From Mycobacterium sp. 141 (GTDB taxonomy: Bacteria; Actinomycetota; Actinomycetes; Mycobacteriales; Mycobacteriaceae), in NCBI RefSeq assembly GCF_000382405.1, contig NZ_KB908272.1, forward strand, positions 29,399 through 93,398: DNA of 64,000 nucleotides. Direction: 5' to 3'. Position 1 is the first letter of the stretch. Every line of letters starts with the position of its first letter. The notes below the pieces were generated by a model that worked only from the letters and a program-made list of their open reading frames with translations, ran no database searches and was not told the DNA's origin. Shown piece after piece: positions 16,503 to 26,517 of this stretch. The position numbers were made by a program, and so were the translations under genes.

Positions 16503-18791
16503 ATGTCCACGATCGAAACCAACGCGTCCGCGAGCGCCCCGTTCGACCAGGATGTGGCCGCGACGCAGGCGTATTTCGACAGTCCGCGCTTCGACGGCAT
16601 CATCCGGCTGTACTCGGCCCGCCAGGTGGCTGAGCAGCGCGGCACGATCCCGTCCGACTATCCGGTGGCACGCGAGGCTGCTGCCGCGTTCTATCCGCAT
16701 CTGCGAGAGTTGTTCTCCCAGAAGAAGAGCATCACCACGTTCGGGCCGTACTCGCCGGGCCAGGCGGTGGTGATGAAGCGGATGGGTATCGGCGGTATCT
16801 ATCTGGGCGGGTGGGCTACGTCGGCCAAGGGGTCCATCAGCGAAGATCCAGGGCCTGATCTGGCCAGCTACCCGCTGAGTCAGGTGCCCGACGAGGCGGC
16901 GGGGCTGGTGCGGGCGCTGCTCACGGCCGACCGCAACCAACAGTATCTGCGACTGAAGATGACCCCTGAGCAGCGTGCGACCACCCCGGCGGTCGACTAC
17001 CGGCCGTTCGTCATCGCCGACGCCGACACCGGGCACGGCGGTGATCCCCACGTGCGTAACCTGATCCGCCGTTTCGTCGAGGCTGGCGTGCCGGGATACC
17101 ACATCGAAGATCAGCGGCCCGGCACGAAGAAATGCGGTCATCAAGGCGGCAAGGTTCTCGTCCCGTCGGACGAGCAGATCAAGCGACTCAACACCGCCCG
17201 GTTCCAGCTCGACATCATGCGGGTGCCCGGCATCATCGTCGCGCGCACCGACGCCGAGGCGGCGAACCTGATCGACAGCCGCGCCGACGAACGTGATCAG
17301 CCTTTCCTGCTGGGCGCCACGAACCTCAAGATCCCGTCGTACCGGTCCTGTTTCCTGGCGATGATGCGACGGTTCCACACCCTCGGTGTCACCGAACTCA
17401 AAGGTCATCTGCTCTATGCGCTTCCCGAAGGCGAGTACGCCACCGCCGAAGCATGGCTCGAGTACCACGGCATCATGGACCTGGTTGCCGAGGCAGCCGC
17501 ATCGTGGCAGCAGAACCCCGATCAATCCGTCGACGCCCTGTTCGACGGCGTGGAATCGCGGTTTGTCGAAGCCTGGCAGGACGATGCCGGGCTGCAGACC
17601 TACGGGGACGCGGTCGCCGAGTTGCTCGAGTTCCGTACACGGGAGGGTGAGCAGTCCGCCATGACTGCGACGGACTGGCGCAAGTTCGCCAAGGGCGCAT
17701 CGCTGTACACCGCTCGCGAGAAGGCCAAGGAGCTGGGCGCCGACGTGGGCTGGGACCCCGAGCGGGTCAAGACGCCGGAGGGCTACTACCAGATCCGCGG
17801 CGGCATCCCGTATGCCATCGCCAAGTCACTGGCCGCCGCACCGTTCGCCGACATCCTGTGGATGGAGACCAAGACCGCCGACCTCGACGACGCCCGCGAA
17901 TTCGCCACGGCTGTCCACGCGGTGTACCCCGACAAGATGCTGGCCTACAACTTGTCCCCGTCGTTCAACTGGGACACCACAGGCATGACCGACGACGAGA
18001 TGCGCCGGTTCCCTGAGGAACTCGGCAAGATGGGCTTCGTCTTCAACTTCATGACCTACGGCGGGCACCAGATCGACGGTGTGGCCGCCGAGGAGTTCGC
18101 CACCGCACTTCGGCAGGACGGCATGCTGGCGCTGGCCCGGTTGCAGCGCAAGATGCGTCTCGTCGAATCTCCTTATCGCACACCGCAAACCCTCGTCGGC
18201 GGCCCTCGCAGCGATGCTGCGCTGGCAGCCTCGTCCGGGCGTACGGCCACCACCAAGGCCATGGGCAAGGGGTCCACGCAGCATCAGCACCTGGTGCAGA
18301 CCGAGGTGCCCAAGAAGCTGCTCGAAGAGTGGCTGAAGTTGTGGAGCGACCACTACCAACTCGACGAGAAACTCACCGTGCAGCTACGGCCACGGCGGGC
18401 GGGCTCCGATGTCCTGGAGCTCGGCATCTACGGCGACAGCGACCAGAAGCTCGCCGATGTCGTGGTGGACCCGATCAAGGATCGTCACGGCCGCAATATC
18501 CTCACGGTGCGTGATCAGAACACCTACGCCGAGAAGCTGCGGAAGAAGCGTCTGATGGATCTGATCCACCTGTGGCTGATCCACCGGTTCAAGCCTGAGA
18601 TCGTCTACTACGTGACGCCCACCGAGGACAACATCTATCAGACCGAGAAGATGAAGGCGCACGGCATCTTCAGCGATGTGTACCAGGAGGTCGGCGAGAT
18701 CATCGTTGCCGATGTGAACAAGCCGCGCATCGCCGAACTGCTGGCTCCCGACCGCGAAGCCCTGGGTCGGCTGATCCGCAAGGAGGACTGA
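16503..18791 (+). CDS. aceA: Isocitrate lyase, large ICL2-type
   Basis: Cleaves isocitrate to glyoxylate and succinate, the first step of the glyoxylate shunt used for growth on fatty acids and acetate; some mycobacterial forms also act as methylisocitrate lyase. The 762-residue length fits the large ICL2 isoform rather than the roughly 430-residue ICL1. The active-site motif TKKCGHQGGK has the catalytic Cys at 211. Substrate and metal ligands are visible in IADADTGHGGDPH and YHIEDQ. The C-terminal 150 residues (from about LVQTEVPKKLLEEW) are the extra domain of this isoform. In M. tuberculosis H37Rv this gene is split into aceAa and aceAb; here it is one intact frame. Confidence 0.96.
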   Translation: MSTIETNASASAPFDQDVAATQAYFDSPRFDGIIRLYSARQVAEQRGTIPSDYPVAREAAAAFYPHLRELFSQKKSITTFGPYSPGQAVVMKRMGIGGIYLGGWATSAKGSISEDPGPDLASYPLSQVPDEAAGLVRALLTADRNQQYLRLKMTPEQRATTPAVDYRPFVIADADTGHGGDPHVRNLIRRFVEAGVPGYHIEDQRPGTKKCGHQGGKVLVPSDEQIKRLNTARFQLDIMRVPGIIVARTDAEAANLIDSRADERDQPFLLGATNLKIPSYRSCFLAMMRRFHTLGVTELKGHLLYALPEGEYATAEAWLEYHGIMDLVAEAAASWQQNPDQSVDALFDGVESRFVEAWQDDAGLQTYGDAVAELLEFRTREGEQSAMTATDWRKFAKGASLYTAREKAKELGADVGWDPERVKTPEGYYQIRGGIPYAIAKSLAAAPFADILWMETKTADLDDAREFATAVHAVYPDKMLAYNLSPSFNWDTTGMTDDEMRRFPEELGKMGFVFNFMTYGGHQIDGVAAEEFATALRQDGMLALARLQRKMRLVESPYRTPQTLVGGPRSDAALAASSGRTATTKAMGKGSTQHQHLVQTEVPKKLLEEWLKLWSDHYQLDEKLTVQLRPRRAGSDVLELGIYGDSDQKLADVVVDPIKDRHGRNILTVRDQNTYAEKLRKKRLMDLIHLWLIHRFKPEIVYYVTPTEDNIYQTEKMKAHGIFSDVYQEVGEIIVADVNKPRIAELLAPDREALGRLIRKED

Positions 18792-18799
18792 GCGCCGCG

Positions 18800-19564
18800 T
18801 CAATCATCGCGGGTGTCGCAGCCGACGAGCCCGCTGTCGGCGCGTCCGTTCAGGTTCCCCAGCTCGGCGCGCAATGCCCGGATTTCCGCGCGCAGGTCCT
18901 CGATATGCGCTGCGGTGATCGCCTGGCCCGTGGTGTCCTCCTCGGCGACGCGCTGCACGATCCAGGATGCGATCGTGGCGGTGATGGATCCGACCAGGCT
19001 GATGCCGCCGACCATCAGCAACGCGGCGATGACACGCCCCGTCATGGTGACGGGGTACTCGTCGCCGTAGCCGACGGTGGTGATGGTCGTGATAGACCAC
19101 CACAATGCGCGGCCGAAGCTGTTGATGCTCGCGCTGGGGTCGTTTCGCTCGGCCTGCAGGACTGCCAACGATGCGACATACACGAGCAGCACCGCACCGG
19201 CGACCGTGTACAGCACGACTCGCCCGCGAATGGCATTGCCTACTGCCTTTTGCAGCACGGTGATCAGTAGCACCAGACGCACCAGGCGCAGCGGCCGAAT
19301 GATCGGAAGCACGACAATCGCGAGGTCGAGCAGGTGCCGGTAGAACCATGTCCATCGGTGCGGAGCCAGCCACAATCGGACGGCATAGTCGACGGCGAAC
19401 GCGCCCCAACACAGTGCCGTCAACAGATGCACCACCTGCGCGGCGACACCGTGCGGCTGTTCGAGAACCTCGACCGAATACCCGATCAGGAACGCCAGGG
19501 CGACCACCGCGAGCGGCCATTCACCGCGCTGTTCCCAGCGGTCCAGCGGTACATGTGCAGTCAC
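18800..19564 (-). CDS. Voltage-gated-type potassium channel
   Basis: A 254-residue ion channel with the selectivity filter TTVGYGDEYP between the last two membrane helices. Upstream are four hydrophobic segments, the fourth with regularly spaced arginines (RPLRLVRLVLL) like a voltage sensor. The C-terminus (AHIEDLRAEIRALRAELGNL) is a probable coiled coil for tetramer assembly. The GTG start at 19564 (VTAHVPLDRWEQRGE) is chosen because the longer frame would run back into the acyltransferase gene. It is convergent with aceA, eight bases apart. Confidence 0.88.
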   Translation of the reverse strand: MTAHVPLDRWEQRGEWPLAVVALAFLIGYSVEVLEQPHGVAAQVVHLLTALCWGAFAVDYAVRLWLAPHRWTWFYRHLLDLAIVVLPIIRPLRLVRLVLLITVLQKAVGNAIRGRVVLYTVAGAVLLVYVASLAVLQAERNDPSASINSFGRALWWSITTITTVGYGDEYPVTMTGRVIAALLMVGGISLVGSITATIASWIVQRVAEEDTTGQAITAAHIEDLRAEIRALRAELGNLNGRADSGLVGCDTRDD

Positions 19565-19625
19565 ACCGGAGAGTGTGCGGGATGGCCCTGAGCCAGTCCA
19601 GAGAGGCATCCCAGGCACCGCGAAA

Positions 19626-20954
19626 TCAGTGGGCGCTAACGCCTTTGGCAACGGCAGCCGGGCCCGCGCATACCCTGGCGGCCAGTACCGCAACCAGGAA
19701 ACCGCCCAATGCCGTCCAACCGACAACTCCGCTGAGTCCGTTGTTGGCCATCACCACCATGGCGGTGCCGGCCAGCCAGACCAGCACACCCGTGGCGATC
19801 GAGCGGATACCAGTGGGATGCACCCGCGCATCCCACCACGGCAAGGGCCGGTGCTCCAGTGGCGACAGCAGCCGGAACACCACCGCCATGACGACGGCGA
19901 ACACCGCAGCGCGCAACGCGAGCCTGCCCCAGAAACCCGGTGAGTGCGGGTCGAAGGCGTCAAGACCGAACGCGTGCAGGGTGAAGGTGGCAACGGCGAT
20001 GGCCGGGATATGCCACAGATAGAGCGTCATCGCTCCCCCGTTGCCGACCGCGACCACCTGCCACACCCGCGGGCGTGCCGCCCAACGCCTGATGGCTCCG
20101 GCCGTCGCCACGAACAGACACGACATCCACGTGCAGTGCAACGCGAGCAGCAACGTCGGGGGCGACACGTTCGACACCCGCTCGTTTCCCGTGACGACCA
20201 GAGATACGTCGTATGGGCCGTACACCGCCAGCAGGACCTGAACGATGAACGCAGCCGCCGCGGCGACCACGGCTATCCGCACACTGGTCAACCCTCGCGC
20301 GTAGGCAACGCCGATGACCATCGGGATCAGCCAGACGATGAGGAGATTAGCGGTGCCGGCCGCCGGATCGCCGACAGCGAGCCGCACGCCGTCCATCACG
20401 GCCGAAGCCACCACCAGCGCGATCACCACAGCGGTGGCAGCAGCGCGGTTCGGCAGCCGGGTCAACGGGGGCACGAACGCCAGCGCCATCAGGTAGACGC
20501 CCAAAAACCACAACAGCGCAACGCATTCCCGCCCGAGCGCTCGCGCGGAATCGGCTCCCATCGTCACCTGCACCGCGATCAGGGCTAGCGTCCACACCGC
20601 GAGGTACCAGAACACCGGCCGACACAGCCGCTGCGCGCGGGTGAACAGCCACGCACCCCACGACGTCATCGAGCCGTTCGGCTGCCAGCTGTAAGCCCCG
20701 GCTGCCCCACCCGCGAGGAAGAACAGCGGCATGACCTGCAGAACCCAGGTGGCGGGGGCCAGCGCGGGCAGGGCTCCGAGAATGTTGCCGACCTCCACGC
20801 CACCGGCGTCGATGGTGGCCAGGAGCAGGGCGCAATGTCCGAACACGACCACGAGCAGAGCCCCCAGCCGGGCCACATCGACGGCGCGGTCGCGGTCTGG
20901 TTTGGTGGCGCGCGCGACGGCGGCCGCCGATGGCACGACCTCGGAGTCAGGCAT
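19626..20954 (-). CDS. Acyltransferase 3 family membrane protein
   Basis: A 442-residue polytopic protein of the Acyl_transf_3 family, which O-acylates surface glycans, lipids or antibiotics using acyl-CoA from the cytoplasm. The family opening RDRAVDVARLGALLVVVFGH is present with the conserved Arg, and about ten membrane helices follow. ATG at 20954 (MPDSEVVPSAAAV) is preferred over one seven codons earlier. The channel gene follows on the same strand 61 bases later, perhaps in one transcript. Acceptor unknown. Confidence 0.88.
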   Translation of the reverse strand: MPDSEVVPSAAAVARATKPDRDRAVDVARLGALLVVVFGHCALLLATIDAGGVEVGNILGALPALAPATWVLQVMPLFFLAGGAAGAYSWQPNGSMTSWGAWLFTRAQRLCRPVFWYLAVWTLALIAVQVTMGADSARALGRECVALLWFLGVYLMALAFVPPLTRLPNRAAATAVVIALVVASAVMDGVRLAVGDPAAGTANLLIVWLIPMVIGVAYARGLTSVRIAVVAAAAAFIVQVLLAVYGPYDVSLVVTGNERVSNVSPPTLLLALHCTWMSCLFVATAGAIRRWAARPRVWQVVAVGNGGAMTLYLWHIPAIAVATFTLHAFGLDAFDPHSPGFWGRLALRAAVFAVVMAVVFRLLSPLEHRPLPWWDARVHPTGIRSIATGVLVWLAGTAMVVMANNGLSGVVGWTALGGFLVAVLAARVCAGPAAVAKGVSAH

Positions 20955-21146
20955 GGCTACAGTCTGCCGGTGCATGATGCGCCGCCGAAGAGTACTTATA
21001 CCTGTGTTTCGGCCGGTCTGCTGTACACCGCGACGACGCTGCGGGCCGATCGCACCTCCTCAGCGCGTTGGCACAGATGTCGCCCGTCGCGTAGTTCCCC
21101 AGGTGCGGGCCTCGGGGTAGGTCCTACCGGCTCGCGTAGGCGGTGT

Positions 21147-22316
21147 CTAGACGATGTTGGTTTCCGCAGGGCTGGTAGCAGTGTCGGCGTTGGCGAAGCG
21201 GTCGAGGGTGAATCTGCTGATGTCGTAGCGGGGCGTTCTGCCGTGGTAGAGGTCGCGGACGATCTCGCCGGTGGCCGGTCCCATCAGGAAGCCATGCCCG
21301 GAATAGCCTGTGGCGATCAGCAATCCCTCGACCTCACCTGGACGGTCGATGATCTGATTGCAGTCGGGGGTCACCTCGTACAGTCCCGCCCACCCGGTAC
21401 GGATGCCGTAATCGAGCACCGCCGGCGCGCACCGCGCCGCGATCTGACCGACTCCCATCAACCAGTCGTCGAGCTCGAACTTCAGATTGAAACCGGGCTC
21501 CTGGCGCGGATCCGACCAGCCCAACAGCAAACCGGCGCCCTCGGGATGAAAGTAGAAACTGGAGGGAAAATCGATGGTCAATGACGGTGAGCGGGCCGGC
21601 AACCCCGCCACCGGCTCGGTGAACGCGATCTGACGACGCACTGGCGTGACCGGAATCGCAACACCGATCATGTCGCCGATGACACCCGACCAGGCCCCCG
21701 CGGCGCACACCACGGTTCTGGTCGCGATGACACCCCCACTGGTGACCACCCCGGTGATCGAGTCCGCCCGCCGGGTGATGTCGAGAACCTCGCAATGCCG
21801 CACGATCCGCGTGCCGTGCTGGCGCGCGGCCGTCGCATACCCCAGCACCACCGCCTCCGGAGTTGCCTTGCCGTCCCGCGGCGACCAGCACGCTCCCACC
21901 AGGTCGTCGGAGCGGATCAGCGGTGAAATCCGTTTCGCCTCATCGGGATCGACGATCACACTAGGTACCCCATGTCGATTGTGCACTGCGACCTGCTCGG
22001 TGAAGTTGTCCAAGCTTTCCCGATCCGACAATAGGTACAGGTACCCGTCGCGACGAAAGTCGATGTCCTGGCCGTACAACTCACCGAACCGCGCGTAGAC
22101 CTCCAGGCCACGCAGCCCGATCGCGATATTGGCCGGATCGCTGAACGTTGCGCGCACACCCCCGGCTGCCCTGCACGTCGATCCGCTGGCCAACTCGCCC
22201 CGCTCGACCAAAACCACATCACCCACGCCGGAAGCCGCCAGATGACAGGCAATGCTGGTACCGATCACACCGCCACCGATCACGACAACGGAGGCCTGTG
22301 GGGGAACAGTTTTCAT
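21147..22316 (-). CDS. FAD-dependent oxidoreductase, DAO/sarcosine-oxidase-like
   Basis: A 389-residue flavoenzyme of the D-amino acid oxidase/glycine oxidase superfamily. The N-terminal dinucleotide fold is SVVVIGGGVIGTSIACHLA, followed by GSTCRAAGGVRATF, typical of the sarcosine oxidase beta-subunit and dehydrogenase branch. The C-terminal ATGYSGHGFLMGPATGEIV closes the FAD site. It should oxidise a secondary or primary amine of a small metabolite. Start MKTVPPQASV is chosen, nine bases inside the longest frame. It lies 246 bases downstream of the LLM oxidoreductase on the same strand. Confidence 0.9.
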   Translation of the reverse strand: MKTVPPQASVVVIGGGVIGTSIACHLAASGVGDVVLVERGELASGSTCRAAGGVRATFSDPANIAIGLRGLEVYARFGELYGQDIDFRRDGYLYLLSDRESLDNFTEQVAVHNRHGVPSVIVDPDEAKRISPLIRSDDLVGACWSPRDGKATPEAVVLGYATAARQHGTRIVRHCEVLDITRRADSITGVVTSGGVIATRTVVCAAGAWSGVIGDMIGVAIPVTPVRRQIAFTEPVAGLPARSPSLTIDFPSSFYFHPEGAGLLLGWSDPRQEPGFNLKFELDDWLMGVGQIAARCAPAVLDYGIRTGWAGLYEVTPDCNQIIDRPGEVEGLLIATGYSGHGFLMGPATGEIVRDLYHGRTPRYDISRFTLDRFANADTATSPAETNIV

Positions 22317-22562
22317 GCGGTGCACCTCAAATTTTCTTCCTGGCTCCCAGTTACGGCAACGCTCCCGTGGCCAAGCGATGTCGAACCGCGCTCTCCTGTA
22401 CCCGTGACTCTAATGCCGCCGAGATTGTGCAATTAGGAACAGCGAAAGATTGCAGAACTATCCGTCAAGAATCACTATTGATTCCAAAAGGCGCTCACGA
22501 AAGTGAATGGGTGCGGTGCGCGTTCTCTGCGACCAGGCCCCTCAAGCGCTATGCTCGGCCGA

Positions 22563-23450
22563 CTACAGGAGACCTACTTGCGTTCGACCGTCGGTCGCGA
22601 TCTTCTCGAACAGCGTCATGTCACCGGCGAATACCGAGTCCGGCACCGGCCAATGCAGCACGATTTCGGTAAAGCCCATTGCGCTGTGCTGGCCCGCCCA
22701 GTCCACGAAGGCGGCAACGGAACTGAGTTTCGGAGACGAGCCATGGACGAGCACCTTGTCGAGTTCGGTCACGTCCCGCCCCACGGCATCGCATGCTGTG
22801 CTGAGCTTGTCCAGCCGACTCCGCAGGACGCGCAAACCTTCTTCGATCGTAACGTCGCCGGTGGCTGTCGTGTCGAGGTCGGTGACCCAGCCTTGTCCGT
22901 ACCGCGCGGCGAGACCGAGACCGCGCCTGCCCGTCGCTGCGACGTAGAACGGAATCCGCGGCGCCTGAACGCAACCCGGGATGTTACGCGCCTCGATAGT
23001 TGTGTAGTAGTTACCGTGCGAGGTTGTCGCGTCCTGCTGGAGCAGCGTGTTCAGTAGTGCAAGGAATTCAGCGAAGCGATCTGCTCGCTCCCGCGGTGTC
23101 CAGGGCCCATCACCCAGTACGCTGGCATCGAACCCGGTTCCACCAGAGCCTATCCCGAGCGTGATACGACCATCGGACAGATCGTCGAGCGTAATGAGGT
23201 CTTTGGCCAGGGTGACCGGGTGCCGGAAGTTTGGGTTGGTCACCATGGTTCCCAATCGGATGACTTCGGTCGCTGTCGCCGCGGCGGCGAGCGTAGGTAT
23301 GGTTCCGAACCATGTACGGTCACGAAATGTGCGCCACGACAGATGATCGTATGTGTAGGCGGCTTGGAAGCCGAGCCGCTCGGCTCGTTGCCAGATGACA
23401 CGCGCCTCCCGCCACGGATAGACGGGAAGGATGATGGTGCTCAGCAGCAT
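22563..23450 (-). CDS. LLM-class (luciferase-like) oxidoreductase
   Basis: A 295-residue TIM-barrel oxidoreductase of the luciferase-like monooxygenase family, using FMN or, as frequently in mycobacteria, coenzyme F420. Family features are YTYDHLSWRTFRDR, RLGTMVTNPNFRHPVTLAK, GRITLGIGSGGTGFD and PRERADRFAEFLALL. The opening and the HLSWR motif resemble what I remember of a mycobacterial F420-dependent subfamily, but cofactor cannot be decided by eye. Substrate unknown. Confidence 0.88.
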   Translation of the reverse strand: MLLSTIILPVYPWREARVIWQRAERLGFQAAYTYDHLSWRTFRDRTWFGTIPTLAAAATATEVIRLGTMVTNPNFRHPVTLAKDLITLDDLSDGRITLGIGSGGTGFDASVLGDGPWTPRERADRFAEFLALLNTLLQQDATTSHGNYYTTIEARNIPGCVQAPRIPFYVAATGRRGLGLAARYGQGWVTDLDTTATGDVTIEEGLRVLRSRLDKLSTACDAVGRDVTELDKVLVHGSSPKLSSVAAFVDWAGQHSAMGFTEIVLHWPVPDSVFAGDMTLFEKIATDGRTQVGLL

Positions 23451-23579
23451 GCGACGAGCCTATGCGCCCACACAAGTGTCATTTCGTACTACCTCGGGTC
23501 CATGAACTCCTAAGCGACCGAATCCGGTTGCGCGGCGATCAGGCTGCGTCTACGCCGGCAGAAAGCGGAGACGACCTCA

Positions 23580-25574
23580 TCAGAGCCAGCTCGGCGGTCT
23601 GATGGCATTGGCGAAGTCGACCAGGGTGTAGCGGTGTCGTCGGCGTGGTGTGTGCCGTGCCAATTCCCGCAGCACCTCCTCGATACTCATGCGTAGGCCC
23701 CGCTGGTCAAAGGAATGCCCAAAGATCGGATCGTCGGCGGCCGGCTCAGCCCCTGACCGCAACCAGTCAAGCGCGATGCCCAGCACGAGCGCTCGGATCT
23801 GCAGAGCTCGCGGCTCGGTCTCGGACAGGCGGCTCACCCGCCGTGCCGTATCGCGCAGATCTGCCTCGGTGATCTCGGTGCTGGGGCGGCCATCTAACAG
23901 CATCACCACCGACGTGAGTTGAGCTTCACCGTAGTGGCGCGATGTCGATGGAACCTGGTCGAGCACCTCGATCGCACCGGCCCGATCGCCGCGACCGGCG
24001 AGTAGGCGCGCCAGGCCGAACGCCGCGTTGACCATCGACGAGTCGGTGCGCCACAACGTTCGGTAGTCCCGCTCGGCCAACTGCCGCAATCGCTCGACTC
24101 CGGATGCGTCGGGGGTGTCCAGGAGAAGCTCAGCCGTCGCTGCGGCCGCAAGCTTGGGCGCAGCTTCACCGGGCAACAGGGCGACAACCCGTTCGAAACA
24201 CGCAAGGGCCGCACCGAGATTGCCGGCCTCGAGTCCGGAAATCCCGTCATCCCAATCCTCTCGCCATTCGTCATTCGGCTCCTCAACGGGTACCGGGCTC
24301 GGCAGGGAATGGGCGACGTCTCGCGCGTTCAGTCGGACGTTATGCGGGCGCCCGTCGATGAACACATCGGTGGGCTGCAGGGCCAGATCGGCACCGCACG
24401 TGGAGCGGGGCACGCTGAACAGCGTCGATACCCGGGGGCATGGCACGCCCGTCTGCGCGGCGAGGATTTCGTGCAGCACCCCCTTGCACTGGTCGGCCAG
24501 CTCGTCGATGGACGAGAACCGTTGCATGGGACGAGGATTGGTCGCACGGACCAACAGCCGGTAAAAGGACTCGTACCGTTCGAACAGCGGCACCTCGTCG
24601 CGGCTCGGTAATGTCTCGGCGTACCGGTCGTTGGGCAGGTCGACGGTCAGCTTGGCCAGCGTACGGCCGACCGTGTAGACATCCGTGGCGATCGTCGGTC
24701 CGGTCCGCACGATCTCAGGCGCCTGGAATCCCTTGGTGCCGTATATGTATCCGAAGTCGCCGATGCCCGACACCGCACCCATGTCGATCAACTCGATGTT
24801 GTCCTCGGTGAGCATGATGTTCTCGGGCTTGAGATCGTTGTAGATCAGGCCGAGCGAATGCAGATAGGACAGCGCAGGCATGACATCGAGCAGATAGCCG
24901 AGTGCCTGCTCCACGGGCATCATCGGTCTGGGTTCGCCGGCCGGAGCGGCTTGCTGCGTCGCGAGGATGGCTTCCAGCGTGGTTCCGCCGATGTACTCCA
25001 TGACGATGTAGCCGACGGGGCGCCCATCGAACCCCGGGTGTTCGACGAAGTTGTAGATCTTGACGATGCCAGGGTGGTTCACCATTGCGAGGAACTGACG
25101 TTCGGCGACGGCGATCGCCTGTGCCTGCTGTCCTCCGGGCTGAAGCAGGCCTTTGAGCACCACCCACCGGTCGCTGACATTGCGGTCGACCGCCAGATAG
25201 ATCCAGCCGACTCCGCCGTGGGCGATGCAGCCCTGCACCTCATACTGGCCGGCCACCAATTCCCCCGCATCCAGTTGCGGCGAGAACGAGAACAACGCGC
25301 CGCAGTGCGGACACACACCGTCACTCGGCCCGGGCCGGCCGGCGCTCCCCCGCCCCACCGGCTGCCCGCAGTCGCCGCATCCCCGTTTCGACTCGGCGAC
25401 AACGGGATTGGTGAGGATCGCACTGCCAGGCTCGATGTCCTCGCGAATCGGGATCTCGACTAGGCCGTCACCGATCCGCCGCCGCCCGGTACGCAACCGC
25501 GGGCGGGTGGCCTCGACCTTGGTCGGCCCAGATTCGCTCACCAGGACGGCGCGCGTGCCCTCGTCACCGGCCAT
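23580..25574 (-). CDS. pknG: Ser/Thr protein kinase PknG (short form)
   Basis: A soluble 664-residue kinase that in mycobacteria and corynebacteria controls 2-oxoglutarate/glutamate metabolism through GarA/OdhI. Residues 60-95 form a rubredoxin-like metal site (CGDC at 66-69, CPHC at 88-91). The kinase domain follows with the lysine near 141 (VVLKGLL), catalytic loop IYNDLKPENIML and LIDMGAVS replacing DFG. The C-terminal part is TPR-like (PGEAAPKLAAAATAELLL), ending HRYTLVDFANAIRPP. Compared with the 750-residue M. tuberculosis protein as I remember it, the N-terminal tail is about 40 residues shorter and about 45 residues covering the first TPR helices are missing. The ATG lies one base after the glnH stop, so glnX-glnH-pknG form an operon. 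Confidence 0.92.
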   Translation of the reverse strand: MAGDEGTRAVLVSESGPTKVEATRPRLRTGRRRIGDGLVEIPIREDIEPGSAILTNPVVAESKRGCGDCGQPVGRGSAGRPGPSDGVCPHCGALFSFSPQLDAGELVAGQYEVQGCIAHGGVGWIYLAVDRNVSDRWVVLKGLLQPGGQQAQAIAVAERQFLAMVNHPGIVKIYNFVEHPGFDGRPVGYIVMEYIGGTTLEAILATQQAAPAGEPRPMMPVEQALGYLLDVMPALSYLHSLGLIYNDLKPENIMLTEDNIELIDMGAVSGIGDFGYIYGTKGFQAPEIVRTGPTIATDVYTVGRTLAKLTVDLPNDRYAETLPSRDEVPLFERYESFYRLLVRATNPRPMQRFSSIDELADQCKGVLHEILAAQTGVPCPRVSTLFSVPRSTCGADLALQPTDVFIDGRPHNVRLNARDVAHSLPSPVPVEEPNDEWREDWDDGISGLEAGNLGAALACFERVVALLPGEAAPKLAAAATAELLLDTPDASGVERLRQLAERDYRTLWRTDSSMVNAAFGLARLLAGRGDRAGAIEVLDQVPSTSRHYGEAQLTSVVMLLDGRPSTEITEADLRDTARRVSRLSETEPRALQIRALVLGIALDWLRSGAEPAADDPIFGHSFDQRGLRMSIEEVLRELARHTPRRRHRYTLVDFANAIRPPSWL

Positions 25575-25575
25575 G

Positions 25576-26517
25576 TCAATCCCGATACTTCGGTTGTGGC
25601 GGGCTCGGCGCCGGGCCGAGGATACTGAACCACTTGCGGTACAGCCGAACCCACGTCCCGTCCTGCCGGATCCGTTCCAGGCTGGCATTGACCGCGCGGA
25701 CCAGATCTTCTTCGGATTTGTTGACTCCGATACCGTAGGGCTCGTTTTCCAGGCTCGGCCCGACGATCTCCAGGTTCGGATCCTGTCCGGCCATGCCGAC
25801 GAGAAGCGAATCGTCGGTGCTGGCCGCGTCCACCTGACCCTGCTGAAGCGCGACCAGGCAGTCGTCGAAGTTCTGCACGCCGACAATGGTCGCCGCCGGG
25901 GCGACCCGGGCGACGGTAGCAATGGATGTCGTCGCCAGTCCGGAGCAGACCCGCTTGCCTGCCAGATCGGCCGGCCCCTGCACCGGCGAACCCCGTGGCA
26001 CCAGCAGCCGTTGATGTCCTTCGAAGTACACGGTCGAGAACGCTATCTGCTCCGCGCGGGGACAGGTGATCGTCGTCGCCTTCGTCAGGATGTCGACGGT
26101 TTTGTTTTGCACCGCGGGCATCCGCTCCGGCTCCGTCAGGAGCCGGAAATCCACCTTGTCTGGATCACCGACGAGGTCCCGCGCGACCTCGTGCGAGAGG
26201 TCGACCAAGAAACCCCGCAGTTCCCCGGTCACCGGATCGCGAAAACTGAGCGGGACGGTGTTCTGGTCAATGCCGACAATCACTCGTCCGCGGCGTCGGA
26301 TCTCCTCCACCGTCGGCCCACCTGCCGTGGACGGCCGCAAACTCGCTGTCGCGTCGCAGCTTTCGACCGCCGCCCCGCTGACCGACGGCGCCACGACGGC
26401 ACCGCTGGGCAGCGGCAGGGTCGTGAGCGAAGCGGGCACCTGCGCAAGTGGCTGCACAGTCGAACAGCCTGTCAGCACGGTCGCTGCGAGGACGAGAAGC
26501 CCGGTGACGGCACGCAT
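25576..26517 (-). CDS. glnH: Glutamine/aspartate-binding lipoprotein GlnH
   Basis: A 313-residue periplasmic-type solute-binding lipoprotein (family 3, amino-acid binding). The signal sequence ends in the lipobox LTGC with the lipid-bearing Cys18. The mature part has the two-lobed fold signatures RRGRVIVGIDQNTVPLSFRD, GFLVDLSHEVARDL and ADLAGKRVCSG. In mycobacteria GlnH is reported to sense amino acids outside the membrane and to signal through GlnX to PknG. It sits between those two genes: ATGA overlap with glnX, one base from pknG. Confidence 0.93.
   Translation of the reverse strand: MRAVTGLLVLAATVLTGCSTVQPLAQVPASLTTLPLPSGAVVAPSVSGAAVESCDATASLRPSTAGGPTVEEIRRRGRVIVGIDQNTVPLSFRDPVTGELRGFLVDLSHEVARDLVGDPDKVDFRLLTEPERMPAVQNKTVDILTKATTITCPRAEQIAFSTVYFEGHQRLLVPRGSPVQGPADLAGKRVCSGLATTSIATVARVAPAATIVGVQNFDDCLVALQQGQVDAASTDDSLLVGMAGQDPNLEIVGPSLENEPYGIGVNKSEEDLVRAVNASLERIRQDGTWVRLYRKWFSILGPAPSPPQPKYRD

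Noticed and set aside
16203..17525. Minus-strand frame of 440 codons opposite aceA
   Set aside because: A shadow of the aceA coding sequence; His/Gly/Arg/Val-rich composition typical of antisense frames in high-GC DNA.
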